The notes below the pieces were generated by a model that did no database searches, was not told where the DNA came from, and was given only the letters and a program-made list of their open reading frames with translations. The position numbers and the translations under genes are program-made. 42,708 nucleotides of DNA. It comes from Accumulibacter sp. GTDB taxonomy: Bacteria > Pseudomonadota > Gammaproteobacteria > Burkholderiales > Rhodocyclaceae. The DNA lies in the NCBI RefSeq assembly GCF_029255125.1, contig NZ_JAPUVR010000145.1, positions 1 to 42,708 of the forward strand, given 5' to 3'. Numbering within the stretch: the first letter of the stretch is position 1; each line of letters opens with the position of its first letter. Below, piece after piece: positions 25,005-34,557 of the stretch.

Positions 25005-26885
25005 CTAGCGCTGGTTGGGTGCCGGCCGTTCGTCGCTCAGCTCATGCAAGCGGGCGACGAGGCCGGAGTGGCGCTCGCTACGGTTGGCGCAGGCTGCGCT
25101 CAGCACTTCACGACTGCCGACGATGGTGAGCTGTTGCGCCGCTCGCGTAATCCCAGTGTAGACCAGTTCGCGCGTCAGTACACGGCTCGATTGCTCGGGC
25201 AGGAGCAGGAGCACCGAGGCGAATTCGGAACCCTGCGACTTGTGGATCGTCAGCGCAAAGGCGTCCTCGTGCGCGGGCAGGCGGAGCGGTGGCAGCGGTC
25301 GCCAGCCGCCGGATGGCTCGGGGAACCAGGCCATCAGTTCGCCGCCAGCGTCGGGCAGACAGATGCCGATGTCGCCATTGAACAACTTGAGCAGGTGGTC
25401 ATTGCGCTGGATCATCACCGCCCGCCCCGGGTACCAGGGTGCGTGCGCGGCGCGGTGCGCGACCGCATCCGGCAAGCGGGCGCGCAGATGGCGACTGACG
25501 AATTGATTGATCGCCGCGACGCCGCGCGCTGTTTCGCGTAGCGCACAGAGGACGCGGAAGCGCTCGAAGGCAGCAAAGACCTCGGCTAGCTCCTGGGCGC
25601 CGCTCAGGTAGGTGCTGAGCGCGGCAAAGTAGGGCTGGTAGGCGGTCAGAATGACTTCGCCGAGCGGCCGCCGGGCGTCGTCGCCGGACAGCCAATCGAT
25701 CGTACGCTCCTCGCCCGCCGCGAGCCACGCGCAGAGCGCAGCACCGGCGCCCTGTCTGACCAGTGCAGCAAGCTGGCCGATGCCCGAGCTGGCGGCGAAG
25801 CGATGGCTCTCAGTCAGCCAGACGACGCAGTCACGCAAGCCGCTGCGCTCGGCCGCTGGCGCGGGTTGGATCTGCTCGCGTGGCGTTGCGCTGAGCCTTG
25901 CGAGGTCGTCGATACACTCGGCGCTGAGCGTCGGGTCGGCCGAGATCTCGGCGAAGACCGAGCCGGCTTCGACCGCCGCCAGTTGATCCTTGTCGCCGAG
26001 CAGGATCAGGCGCGCCGGCACAGGCAGCGCGGCGCACAGTCGATAGGCCAGCGCAAGGTCGAGCATCGATGCCTCGTCGACGACCAGCAGGTCGATCGGC
26101 AGCGGGTTGTCGGCGTGGTAGCGGAAGACGCCTGCCTGGCGGCTGGCGCCGAGCAGGCGGTGCAGCGTATGCGCCTCGTCGGGGAGCAGCGCCTGGATCT
26201 GGGCGGGCAGATCGACGGCGCGCCGGCGCAAAGCGTCGAGCAGGCGGGCCGCCGCCTTGCCGGTGGGCGCGGCGAGGGCGACGCGTAGACGCGGGTTCTC
26301 GGCGAGCAGGCAGGCGAGCAGCGCGACGGCAGTCGTCGTCTTGCCGGTTCCCGGCCCACCGCTGATGATCGTCAGGCGCGCGCGCGCGGCGAGCGCGACG
26401 GCGAGCTTCTGCCAGTTCGCCGGGTCGCCGGCCAGCGCGCTGCGGCGGGCGAAACAGTGCTCCAACTGGGTGCGGAAAGCGCTGCCGGGGCGCTCCATGG
26501 CGTGTCGGGCACGTCGGTCGAGGGCGGCTGCCAGTTCCCGTTCATAGTGGAAATAGCGCTGCAGGTAGATGCGCCCGCCATCGTCGATGACCAGCGGCAA
26601 GCATTGCGCCGTGCCGGCGACCGCGACCATCCGGCTCGCCTGCAGCAACGCGCGCAACTCTTCCGCCGTCCTGTCCGGGAAGGCGGTGAGGAGGTCGGCG
26701 ACCTGCGCGCAGACGTGCCCGGCCTGCGTTGCCAGACTCACCAGGCGGCCGGCCGCAGCGAGCGGCGCGAGCGACGAGTCCGGCGCGCAGGCGCTGCGGG
26801 CCCAGGCAACGAGGTGGCGGGCGAAGCCCTCGGCCAGTTCGCTGCCACTCGCGCTGTCCGGGTTGCGCGCGGTGCTTGCGTTCAT
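25005..26885 (-). CDS. recD: exodeoxyribonuclease V alpha subunit RecD
   Basis: RecD is the 5'-3' superfamily 1B helicase motor of RecBCD. The 626-residue product has Walker A GGPGTGKTT at 176-184, Walker B VVDEASMLD near 285, and the C-terminal motif TIHKSQGSEF typical of RecD helicases, about 60 residues from the end. The ATG at 26885 overlaps the recB stop by four bases (ATGA). The frame continues upstream, but that part lies inside recB and is not needed. Length is close to the 608 residues of E. coli RecD. Confidence 0.95.
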   Translation of the reverse strand: MNASTARNPDSASGSELAEGFARHLVAWARSACAPDSSLAPLAAAGRLVSLATQAGHVCAQVADLLTAFPDRTAEELRALLQASRMVAVAGTAQCLPLVIDDGGRIYLQRYFHYERELAAALDRRARHAMERPGSAFRTQLEHCFARRSALAGDPANWQKLAVALAARARLTIISGGPGTGKTTTAVALLACLLAENPRLRVALAAPTGKAAARLLDALRRRAVDLPAQIQALLPDEAHTLHRLLGASRQAGVFRYHADNPLPIDLLVVDEASMLDLALAYRLCAALPVPARLILLGDKDQLAAVEAGSVFAEISADPTLSAECIDDLARLSATPREQIQPAPAAERSGLRDCVVWLTESHRFAASSGIGQLAALVRQGAGAALCAWLAAGEERTIDWLSGDDARRPLGEVILTAYQPYFAALSTYLSGAQELAEVFAAFERFRVLCALRETARGVAAINQFVSRHLRARLPDAVAHRAAHAPWYPGRAVMIQRNDHLLKLFNGDIGICLPDAGGELMAWFPEPSGGWRPLPPLRLPAHEDAFALTIHKSQGSEFASVLLLLPEQSSRVLTRELVYTGITRAAQQLTIVGSREVLSAACANRSERHSGLVARLHELSDERPAPNQR

Positions 26886-29800
26886 CGTGCCCTTCCCGAT
26901 CCGTCGCCGAGCAGTAGCGCATCGAGCGATTCGATGCACGCCAGCGTTGGGCGATGACTGTAAACTCCACAGGTGCCGGCGCTGTCCCCGGTGTTGTCGG
27001 CGGTTTGCCATTGCGGGCGAACGCCGCGGACGAAAAGGTAATGCACGCTGCCGAAGTGACGCTGGTAGTCGTAGTCAGCGATTCGTTGACGCAGGTAGCG
27101 CTGCACGGCGACGGTGTAGAGGAGGTATTGCAAGTGGTAGCCGTGTTCGGCCATGGCCAGCGCCAGCCTGTCCTGTGCGTAGTCCGAAGCTTCGTAGCCC
27201 AGGTGGTTCGACTTCCAGTCTACGATGTGAAAGCGGCCGTCGTACTGAAAAATCAGATCGATGTAGCCCCTCAGGTAGCCGGCGAGCGGAATGAAGTCCA
27301 GCCGCGGCACTGGGTAGGCGCGTGTTTGCAGCCAGTGGTTGAGCGTTTGTGCGGCGAGCGGAGCGGCGGGCAGGGTGAAGCCCATCTCGGCGAGACGGTG
27401 CGCACGTCCGATTCGGGAGAGGATGATTCCGTTGGCGAGCGGCGTCGTCAGCACGTCGGCCAGCAGGCGCTGCAGCATGCGCGGCAGATGGTCGGGCGAC
27501 TGCTCGGCGGGCAGGTCGGCGAGCACTTGCGGGTGGGCAGCGAGCGTCTGCGCAATGGCGTCCGGCCACTGCCGCGCATCGGCAAAATCGACCCGCTCGA
27601 AGAGTTGATGCAGGCAGTCGCCGGCAGCCGCGCCGCGCGGAAAGCGAAGAATGTCGTCGCTCGCCAGCTCGCGCGGGATGCTGGGCGGTGCGCCTCGCCA
27701 TTCGGCGGCGGTGGGCTCGCCGGTCGTGCGGCCATCGTGGTCGATCGCGGCAGCTTCATGGTCGCGCGCGTGTTGCAGGCTGGTAAAGCTGTCGATCCGC
27801 CAGCCGCCGGTGATCGGGCCGGGTGCGGCAGCGACGCCGAGCGCCTCGGCGCCGCTGGTCGATGGCGCCAGCGCAACGGCGTCGAGGGGCAGCGGGGCGA
27901 GGGCAAGCGGCGCTCCATCAGCGGCCAGTGCGCGCCAGGCCTGGTTGATCTGTTCGGCGGTCAGTCGATGCTCGAGCCACTGCGCGTATTCCATGCCTGC
28001 ACCGGCGACCAGCCAGTTGAGCACGCTGCGGTTGCCTGCGGTGAGCGACGGGCGACCGAAGGCGAGCGTCGAATAGCAGCCGGCGACGAGATAACAGCGA
28101 TGGACCGCACGCGTCAGAGCGACGTAGATCTGGCGCATCGACTCCGCGTCGCGCGCCGCCCGGCGGCGCTGCCGGATGCTCTCGGCTTCGGCAGGCGCGA
28201 GCTCCGGCCGGAAATCGATCACTGGCCGGTCTTCGTCGTCGTGGTACTCGCAGCCTTCCAGCCGGTCCGCTGCGTTGCTCTGTCCGGACCACAGGAAAGG
28301 GCAGAAAACAACGCTGTATTCAAGCCCTTTCGCCTTGTGCACGGTGACGATCTGGACCAGATCCTGGTCCGATTCAAGACGCAACTGAGCGACCTCGTCC
28401 GCGCCGTCGCTGCGTCGCCGGCCGGCGAACCAGCGCAATAGGGCATCCGGGGCACCCTGCTCGAGCTCGGCCTGGTGCAGCAGTTCGCTCAAGTGCAGAA
28501 CGTTGGTCAGACGCCTTTCGCCGTCGCTGAGTGCGAGGACGCGGCGGGCGACGCCTTCGTCTTCCAGCCAGCGGCGCAGCAAGACGCCGACGCCGCGGCG
28601 CAACCAGAGTTCGCGGTAGTCGGTGAAGCGGACCATGCGCTGCAGCAAGCCGGCCTGGTCGCTGCCGAGCGCGGCAATCGCGGCTGCGTCATGGCCGAGC
28701 AGACAGGTGGCGAGCGCCGCCATCAGCAGCGACGGTCGACTGGGCTCGAGGACGGCGTGCAGGACGCGTTCGAGATCTTCGGCGTCGCTGGTGTGGAAAA
28801 TATTCTGCTGCGACAATTCGACGCTACCGATTCCCAGGCGGCGGAGGGCTTCGCGCAACTGGCGGCCTTGCGCATGGCTGCGCACGATGAGCGCGATGTC
28901 ACCGGCGCTGAGCGGTCGTTGATCGAGCGTGATGCGCCCGGCGCGCGCCTCGTTGAGCAGACGGGCGACTTCGTAGGCGGTCGCCGCCAGGACACGGTGG
29001 ACGGCGTCGGCGCGCATCGGTGGCTGACCGCCCTCGTCGGCGAGCAGCCAGATGCGCAATGGCGCCGGCGTCGGATCACTCAGGTCGAGCAGCAGCGGGC
29101 GCGGCTTTTCCCCCGCGCTGACCGGCGGGTAGCTCAGTCCGGGCAGGATGAAACAGCGCGGGTTGGCGGCAAACAGGGCGTTGTACGCGGCGAGCAGCGC
29201 AGGGGTCGAACGCTGGTTACTGCGCAGCGTGAATGGCGTTCCGGCGTGTCGCCGGGCGGCCAGGTAGGTCGGCAGGTCGGCGTTGCGAAAGCTGTAGATC
29301 GCCTGCTTCGGGTCGCCGACAAGAAAGAGCGAGCCGGACGGCTGTGTTTCGCCAGCGCCGTATATGCTGCGGAAGATCGAGTACTGCTGCGGGTCGGTGT
29401 CCTGAAACTCGTCGATCAGGGCAACTGGATAGCGCGTGCGCAGCGACTCGCGCAGCCACGCATTCTCGCCCGCGCCCAATGCGCCATCGACATGCTGCAG
29501 CAGGTCGTCGAAGGAGAGCAAACGTTGGCGCAGCTTCTCCTGGCGCAGCGAGCTGCCGGCTTCATCGAACATGCGCCGCAGCAGGCCGAGGCGGGCAAGT
29601 TCCAGCGTCTGCGTCAGCGCGCCGTACGCGGCCAGCAATTCGCGTGCGGCAACGAAAAAGGGATGTGCGGGCGGCGACTGGTTCTTCTTGGTGCGCGTGC
29701 CGATGACATCGGCGTCGAACAGCGACAACCTGGCAGCCTCGTCGGCTGGGGCAGCGAGCGCGTCGCCGTTCGCTAGCCACGCCTGCCAGGCGCGCGCCGC

Positions 29801-30616
29801 ACTGGCCACTGTCTCGGCCTTGTACGAGTTGGCATTGAGCGCGCCGATTCCCTCGAGCAAGGCAGCTTCTGCGCTGACGCCGCCGCTCGTCCAGCTTCGT
29901 CGCGCCTGCGCGAAGGCGGCCTGCAGTGCGCCATCGTCCGGCCTCGCGGCGCCAGGTCCAACCGGCCAGATGACGCGCGAGCGGGGCTTGGCCGTCTGCC
30001 GCGCGAGCAGGCTGGCCCAGACCTCGGGCGAATCCTGGCGACGGGCGAGGAAGCGAGCGAGGATGGGCGAGGTTTGCTGGCCGGCGACATGCCGGCGCCA
30101 GAAATCCTGCACTGCCTGCAGATGGAGCGCCCGGTCGTCGTGCAGCAGTTCGAGGCTGAACGGCAGGCGGGCGGCAAACGGCGTCTCGGCGAGCACGCGC
30201 TGGCAAAAGCCGTGAATGGTGAACACCGCTGCTTCGTCGAAGCTGTGCAGCGCGTTGCTCAGGCATAACGCCAGGCTTGCCCGATCAGCACCGGTGGTCG
30301 TTGCGGCTCTGGCAAGCAGGCGTTCGGCAAAGGGATCGGCGGTCGTCGCGCCCGGGCGGACGAGATGAATCATTTCTGCCAGACGGTTGCGTATCCGCTC
30401 GCGCAATTCGGCGGCCGCCGCGTTGGTGAAGGTCACCACCAGAATTCGGCTGAGCGCGAGCTGACGCTCGAGCAGCAGGCGCAGGTAAAGGCTGCAGATG
30501 GCCCAGGTCTTGCCCGTACCGGCCGAGGCCTCGATCAGGCGGATGCCGTCGAGCGGGCAGCTCAGGACATCGAGTTCGACAGCCGCTGGGCTGTCCGGTG
30601 GGTGTGGAGCGATCAC
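26882..30616 (-). CDS. recB: exodeoxyribonuclease V beta subunit RecB
   Basis: RecB is the 3'-5' helicase and nuclease subunit of RecBCD. The 1244-residue protein begins with UvrD-type motifs: Walker A EASAGTGKT at 29-37, ALIDEFQDTDPQQY (Walker B) and KGLEYSVVF further on. The C-terminal nuclease domain has GYIDLIF (Asp1120) and VDWKSN (1132-1137), then a QYLLY motif, the full catalytic set. The start is GTG 30616, overlapping the recC stop (GTGA). E. coli RecB is 1180 residues. Confidence 0.95.
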   Translation of the reverse strand: MIAPHPPDSPAAVELDVLSCPLDGIRLIEASAGTGKTWAICSLYLRLLLERQLALSRILVVTFTNAAAAELRERIRNRLAEMIHLVRPGATTADPFAERLLARAATTTGADRASLALCLSNALHSFDEAAVFTIHGFCQRVLAETPFAARLPFSLELLHDDRALHLQAVQDFWRRHVAGQQTSPILARFLARRQDSPEVWASLLARQTAKPRSRVIWPVGPGAARPDDGALQAAFAQARRSWTSGGVSAEAALLEGIGALNANSYKAETVASAARAWQAWLANGDALAAPADEAARLSLFDADVIGTRTKKNQSPPAHPFFVAARELLAAYGALTQTLELARLGLLRRMFDEAGSSLRQEKLRQRLLSFDDLLQHVDGALGAGENAWLRESLRTRYPVALIDEFQDTDPQQYSIFRSIYGAGETQPSGSLFLVGDPKQAIYSFRNADLPTYLAARRHAGTPFTLRSNQRSTPALLAAYNALFAANPRCFILPGLSYPPVSAGEKPRPLLLDLSDPTPAPLRIWLLADEGGQPPMRADAVHRVLAATAYEVARLLNEARAGRITLDQRPLSAGDIALIVRSHAQGRQLREALRRLGIGSVELSQQNIFHTSDAEDLERVLHAVLEPSRPSLLMAALATCLLGHDAAAIAALGSDQAGLLQRMVRFTDYRELWLRRGVGVLLRRWLEDEGVARRVLALSDGERRLTNVLHLSELLHQAELEQGAPDALLRWFAGRRRSDGADEVAQLRLESDQDLVQIVTVHKAKGLEYSVVFCPFLWSGQSNAADRLEGCEYHDDEDRPVIDFRPELAPAEAESIRQRRRAARDAESMRQIYVALTRAVHRCYLVAGCYSTLAFGRPSLTAGNRSVLNWLVAGAGMEYAQWLEHRLTAEQINQAWRALAADGAPLALAPLPLDAVALAPSTSGAEALGVAAAPGPITGGWRIDSFTSLQHARDHEAAAIDHDGRTTGEPTAAEWRGAPPSIPRELASDDILRFPRGAAAGDCLHQLFERVDFADARQWPDAIAQTLAAHPQVLADLPAEQSPDHLPRMLQRLLADVLTTPLANGIILSRIGRAHRLAEMGFTLPAAPLAAQTLNHWLQTRAYPVPRLDFIPLAGYLRGYIDLIFQYDGRFHIVDWKSNHLGYEASDYAQDRLALAMAEHGYHLQYLLYTVAVQRYLRQRIADYDYQRHFGSVHYLFVRGVRPQWQTADNTGDSAGTCGVYSHRPTLACIESLDALLLGDGSGRAR

Positions 30617-33600
30617 TGCGCTTCCTCTTCGAGGTGCTCGCGCAGCACACCAAAGATGCGGCTGGCGTGCTCGATGAAATCAGCGTCGAGCGGGTCGGCC
30701 AGGCCCCTGAGCGCCAGGCGGTAGGCCGCATCGTCCTGCTCGCCCCAGGGCGCAGCGGCGGTGGTGAACCAGCGCTGGCGTGCCGCCGCGTCGCCGTTCT
30801 TCGCGCTGACGTAGGCCCAGGCGCTTTTCGGGAAGAAATGCAGGGGTTCGACCAGCCCGCGCCGGTAGAGCGCCAGCAAATCGCGCAGGTGCGCACGAGC
30901 GCGGTCGGGCAGGCAGGGGCGCAGGTGAAACGAGCCGTCGCGTGCGTGCCAGTAGGTGCTCGCGCTGACCGCGTCGGGTGCTGCCGCGCAGAGGAAGAGA
31001 TGATTGATCCAGGCGGCGAGATAATCGCTCGCGCGTCGATCGTCGTAGCGGTAACGCACCAGCCCGGCTGGCCGCAGGTCGCCGAACGCGCCGGAAAGCT
31101 GCCAGTCTTCGTCGCTGATGCGGAAGTTGAGAAGTGTCTGCATTGGCGGGAGCGGTGCCGCTGTCAGGCGCGCGCGCAGTTGCTCAGCGAAGCTGCTCAG
31201 CCGGGCGACCTCCTCATCCAGCATCCGTTCGCCGAGTGGTCCGGCCGGGAACTCGTTGCCGGCCAGCGCCAGGCGCAGCAGTTCGTCGGCCGGGCTGCCG
31301 GCGAGCGCCGCCGGCAGAATGCGTCCGGCCAGCGCCTGGCGCGCGGCGTAGTCGGACAAAAAGGGTTCCTCGTCGGGCAGTTCATCCTCGGCCGCAGCCA
31401 GCGCGATGTTCAGCCGCTGTACGAGCAGCGTTCGGCAGGGGTTGTGGAAGAAACGGAGCAACTGGTCGAGGCTGACCTGACGCCATTCCGCTGGCGGCGG
31501 ATCGAGCGCGCGAGTGAAGAAAGGTGCGCCGGCTTGGTCGGCGCTGGCTTCCGGCGACTCGTCGTCGCTGGCGGGTGGCACGCCGCTGGTGGTAGCGCGC
31601 GCAGTGCGTGTCTGGGCGAGGGCTTGGCAGTAGTCGGCGTTGAAGCTGCGTCGGCGCGGGTCGGCGTCGATCCGGAAGTAAGCCGGCGAGAAGGCCTGCA
31701 GTGGGTGCTCGACGGTCAGCCGCCGTCTGGCCGCGTGCCGACTGTCGGCATCGTCCGGGTTGTCGGCGCAGGCAAGGGCGACGTAATCGCGCAGCTCGGC
31801 AAGCAGTACCGACGGTGGCAGCACGCTGTTGTCGCGCACGCTACGGCCGCTGTAGCTCAGGTAGAGACGCTCGCCGGCGGCGAGAACGAGGTCGAGGAAC
31901 AGATTGCGCTCGTCGATGCGCGCCTGTCGGTCGCCGCGCGCCGGTCGCAGGGCGATCAGGTCGAACTCGAGCGGCCGAGTGTTGCTCGGGAAAACACCGT
32001 CGTCCAGACCGAGCAGGCAGACGATGCGGTAGGGCAGCGCACGCAAGCTGGCAAGGGAGCTGAAGCTGAGCACGCCGCTGGGTACGCCGCCTCGGCCGTG
32101 ATCGTCAAAGAGCTGTTGCAGGGCCTGGTGAATGACTCGCAGCGGCACTGGCGTGTGCGTGTCACCGCGCGACATGTTGCCGTGCAAAGTGGCGATCGCC
32201 GCCTGCACTGCGCGCAGATCCTCGATCTGTTCGTCGTCAGGCAGCGCGAAGCGCATCAGCGCCCGGCTGAGCGATTGCTGCCAGCCGTCGGCATCCATGG
32301 CGCGTGCCCATTCGTCGCGCTGGGCGGCGAGCGCGTCGAGAAAACGCCACCAGCGGCCGAGCGTGAGCGCGTCGCTACCTTCCGGATTGCCCGCAGCGAT
32401 ACGTCCGCCGACGACGATGCGGCTGGCTTGCGGTTGATCACCCAGAGCATAGGCGAGAAACAGGCGGTGCATACCGTCGGCAAAGCTGTGCTGGTCGCCA
32501 TCCGGCAACTGAAGCTGGCAGCGTTCACGGCCGTCCAGACCCCAGCGCATGCGCGTCTCGCGCATCCAGCCGCGGATCAGCTCGAGGTCGTCGCTGGTCA
32601 GCGCGAAGCGCGCAGCGACTGCTGGCTGAAGGAGCAGCGCGAAGACCGAACTGGCGGTGAAGCGGCTGGCACAGAGGGCAAGCAGGTCGTCGAGCACGCG
32701 CGCCAGCGGATTGCTGCGCCTTGCCGGCAGGCCGGTGATGGCATACGGGATCCGGCGATTGATCGGCACCGTTCCGAAGACCGCGTCGATCAGCGGCGCT
32801 GCTGCCGACAGATCGGGAACGGCGACCAGGATCTGATCGAGCGCTGGTGGGTCAGGCGCAGCGAAAAGCGCCAGCAACTGGTCGTGCAGCACCTCCAGTT
32901 GGCGCGTCAGCGAGTGGCAGACGTGTATCTCCAGGCTGCGATCGTCGGCGGCCAGGGCGATGCTGCCGGGTTCCAACTCGCGCAGCTCGAGGATCGCGTT
33001 CTGCAACTGCGCCAGCAGGCAATTGCTCGCCGCGGGCAGAAAAACGCTATCTTCCTCGACGATCGCCGCCGCGTCGCCGAGCAGCAGATCGACATGCGCC
33101 TGCGTCTGCCCGCCCCAGGCGGCGAGCAAGGCGTTGCCGCTTTCGTGATAGGCCAGCCGGCCCTGCTGCGCGAGGTAGCCCAGACGTTTGCGGTCGACAA
33201 TCTCGAACCAGTATTCGCGGCAAGGATTGAGCACGAAGAGCTTGAGGTCGACCCAGCGCGCGAGCCGCTGCAGGATGTCGAGATAGAGTGGCGGCAGCGT
33301 ATGCAGGCAGAAAAGGCTGGCGCTCGTCGGCAGGCCGGCGAGGCCAGTGGCAGCCGCTCCGCGCCGCTCGATCTCGCGAAAGAATGTGGCCGCCGGGTGT
33401 TCAGGCGACGTTCCCAGTTCGCCCGCCAAGCGGCGCCAGAGCGCCGCCTGCCACGCTTCGTCGTCGGCCGAGGCGTGCGCTGTTGCCGGCAAGCCGGCGC
33501 GCTGCCCGGCCGACCAGGCAGCCAGCCATGCTGGGCGATAGGTGACGTAGGCCTCGATCAGTTGCGCCACGCGCTGGGCAAGCTCGAAGCGCATCAGCGG

Positions 33601-33951
33601 GTCGGCATCGTGCAGGTAGGCCGCCAGGCGCGCGTGCCGGGCGACGAATGCCGTATCGCCGAACACCTCGTAGATTCGCCAGGCAAGCGCTGGCGGCGTG
33701 AAAGGGGATTCGCCGTCGATTTCGATCAGCCGCGAGATCTGCAGCCACACCCACTCGCCGAGGTAGGAGAATTTGAGGTTCGCACCGATTCCCAGGTGGT
33801 CGGCGCAAGCCAGTTCAACTCGGCGCCGCAGCGCGCTGCTCGGAATGATGACCTGCTGTGCCTCGAGCGGCGCGCAGCGTTCGCTCGCCAGGCGATCGAG
33901 CAGGCTGGCGAGGAGAATCTCGAAGCGGTTGGAAAGCATCAGGCGCAGCAT
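30613..33951 (-). CDS. recC: exodeoxyribonuclease V gamma subunit RecC
   Basis: RecC scans for Chi and splits the duplex ahead of the RecB and RecD motors. The 1112-residue product matches E. coli RecC (1122) in length. It starts MLRLMLSNRFEILLASLLD, the usual N-terminus, and contains the RecC signature region CLLGLDDGVFPSN and LYLSYSGRSVRDN. ATG 33951 is chosen for this reason; the frame is open to 34077 (GTG), with no better ribosome binding site. A Chi sequence cannot be deduced. It is the first gene of recC-recB-recD. Confidence 0.93.
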   Translation of the reverse strand: MLRLMLSNRFEILLASLLDRLASERCAPLEAQQVIIPSSALRRRVELACADHLGIGANLKFSYLGEWVWLQISRLIEIDGESPFTPPALAWRIYEVFGDTAFVARHARLAAYLHDADPLMRFELAQRVAQLIEAYVTYRPAWLAAWSAGQRAGLPATAHASADDEAWQAALWRRLAGELGTSPEHPAATFFREIERRGAAATGLAGLPTSASLFCLHTLPPLYLDILQRLARWVDLKLFVLNPCREYWFEIVDRKRLGYLAQQGRLAYHESGNALLAAWGGQTQAHVDLLLGDAAAIVEEDSVFLPAASNCLLAQLQNAILELRELEPGSIALAADDRSLEIHVCHSLTRQLEVLHDQLLALFAAPDPPALDQILVAVPDLSAAAPLIDAVFGTVPINRRIPYAITGLPARRSNPLARVLDDLLALCASRFTASSVFALLLQPAVAARFALTSDDLELIRGWMRETRMRWGLDGRERCQLQLPDGDQHSFADGMHRLFLAYALGDQPQASRIVVGGRIAAGNPEGSDALTLGRWWRFLDALAAQRDEWARAMDADGWQQSLSRALMRFALPDDEQIEDLRAVQAAIATLHGNMSRGDTHTPVPLRVIHQALQQLFDDHGRGGVPSGVLSFSSLASLRALPYRIVCLLGLDDGVFPSNTRPLEFDLIALRPARGDRQARIDERNLFLDLVLAAGERLYLSYSGRSVRDNSVLPPSVLLAELRDYVALACADNPDDADSRHAARRRLTVEHPLQAFSPAYFRIDADPRRRSFNADYCQALAQTRTARATTSGVPPASDDESPEASADQAGAPFFTRALDPPPAEWRQVSLDQLLRFFHNPCRTLLVQRLNIALAAAEDELPDEEPFLSDYAARQALAGRILPAALAGSPADELLRLALAGNEFPAGPLGERMLDEEVARLSSFAEQLRARLTAAPLPPMQTLLNFRISDEDWQLSGAFGDLRPAGLVRYRYDDRRASDYLAAWINHLFLCAAAPDAVSASTYWHARDGSFHLRPCLPDRARAHLRDLLALYRRGLVEPLHFFPKSAWAYVSAKNGDAAARQRWFTTAAAPWGEQDDAAYRLALRGLADPLDADFIEHASRIFGVLREHLEEEAQ

Positions 33952-34117
33952 CGGGGGTGGGTCTGGATGGTCGGCGAGGATTATCACATTCGGGCCAAGC
34001 CGTCGCTCGGCCGCCGGCAGCGCGAGGGCAAGTGGGAAAAGCGACCGGTCGACGCCGGGCAGGGTGTAGCATGCCACGTTTCGCTGTGGTCAAAGGAGGC
34101 GAAATCAATTATGCTGG

Positions 34118-34146
34118 CTGGCCTGGATCCCAGGAAAACCTATAAT
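34118..34146 (+). promoter_or_regulatory. probable hfq promoter
   Basis: A perfect -10 box TATAAT lies at 34141-34146; the region 17 bp upstream (34118-34123) is only a poor -35. Transcription would begin near 34153, some 46 bases before hfq. Because hfq often also depends on promoters inside upstream genes, and the upstream gene here (recC) is divergent, this is the only visible candidate. Confidence 0.45.
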
Positions 34147-34198
34147 CTGAAATCTGCAACCAACAACCTATAACATAACCGTGGATGGAGTTTGACGG

Positions 34199-34438
34199 AT
34201 GACCAACAAAGGGCAACTCTTACAAGACCCGTTTCTCAACACACTGCGGCGGGAGCGCGTTCCGGTGTCGATCTACCTGGTGAATGGGATCAAGCTCCAG
34301 GGCCAGGTCGAATCCTTCGATCAGTATGTGGTCCTGCTCAAGAATACTGTCACCCAGATGGTGTACAAGCACGCCATCTCGACTGTTGTACCCGCGCGCC
34401 CGATCACGATTGCGCAGGATTCCGACAACGACGCGTGA
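34199..34438 (+). CDS. hfq: RNA chaperone Hfq
   Basis: Hfq is the hexameric Sm-like protein that matches small RNAs to mRNAs. The 79-residue protein is complete through the Sm1 motif ([27 protein letters not shown]) as seen by QDPFLN, RRE and NGIKLQG, and Sm2 (YKHAIST). The C-terminal tail is short ([11 protein letters not shown]), as in many betaproteobacteria. GGAG lies 8 bases before the ATG. hflX follows about 120 bases later, the classical hfq-hflX-hflKC order. Confidence 0.97.
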   Translation: MTNKGQLLQDPFLNTLRRERVPVSIYLVNGIKLQGQVESFDQYVVLLKNTVTQMVYKHAISTVVPARPITIAQDSDNDA

Positions 34439-34511
34439 GGGGTTTCGGCGTTTCCTGTCTCCTGTTGCGACCATGCCGCTGAGCGACGTGAAGGTCGCTG
34501 TCCGTCCGAAG

Positions 34512-34544
34512 TGCGCACCGCGCTGCGCCAATGCGCGGTGCGCA
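34512..34544 (+). other. perfect 12-bp hairpin between hfq and hflX
   Basis: TGCGCACCGCGC and GCGCGGTGCGCA are exact reverse complements separated by a 9-base loop (TGCGCCAAT). The stem is very GC-rich and ends 13 bases before the hflX ATG at 34558. There is no T-run after it, so it is not a standard terminator; it could be an RNA processing site, an mRNA stabiliser for hfq, or a translation modulator of hflX. Confidence 0.6.
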
Positions 34545-34557
34545 GGCGCGCGCCAGG

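Noticed and set aside
30598-34173. A 1191-codon open frame on the plus strand, antisense to recC
   Set aside because: It lies opposite the well-supported recC gene, has an Arg/Gly/Ala/Gln-rich low-complexity composition and no ribosome binding site; it is a by-product of high GC content.
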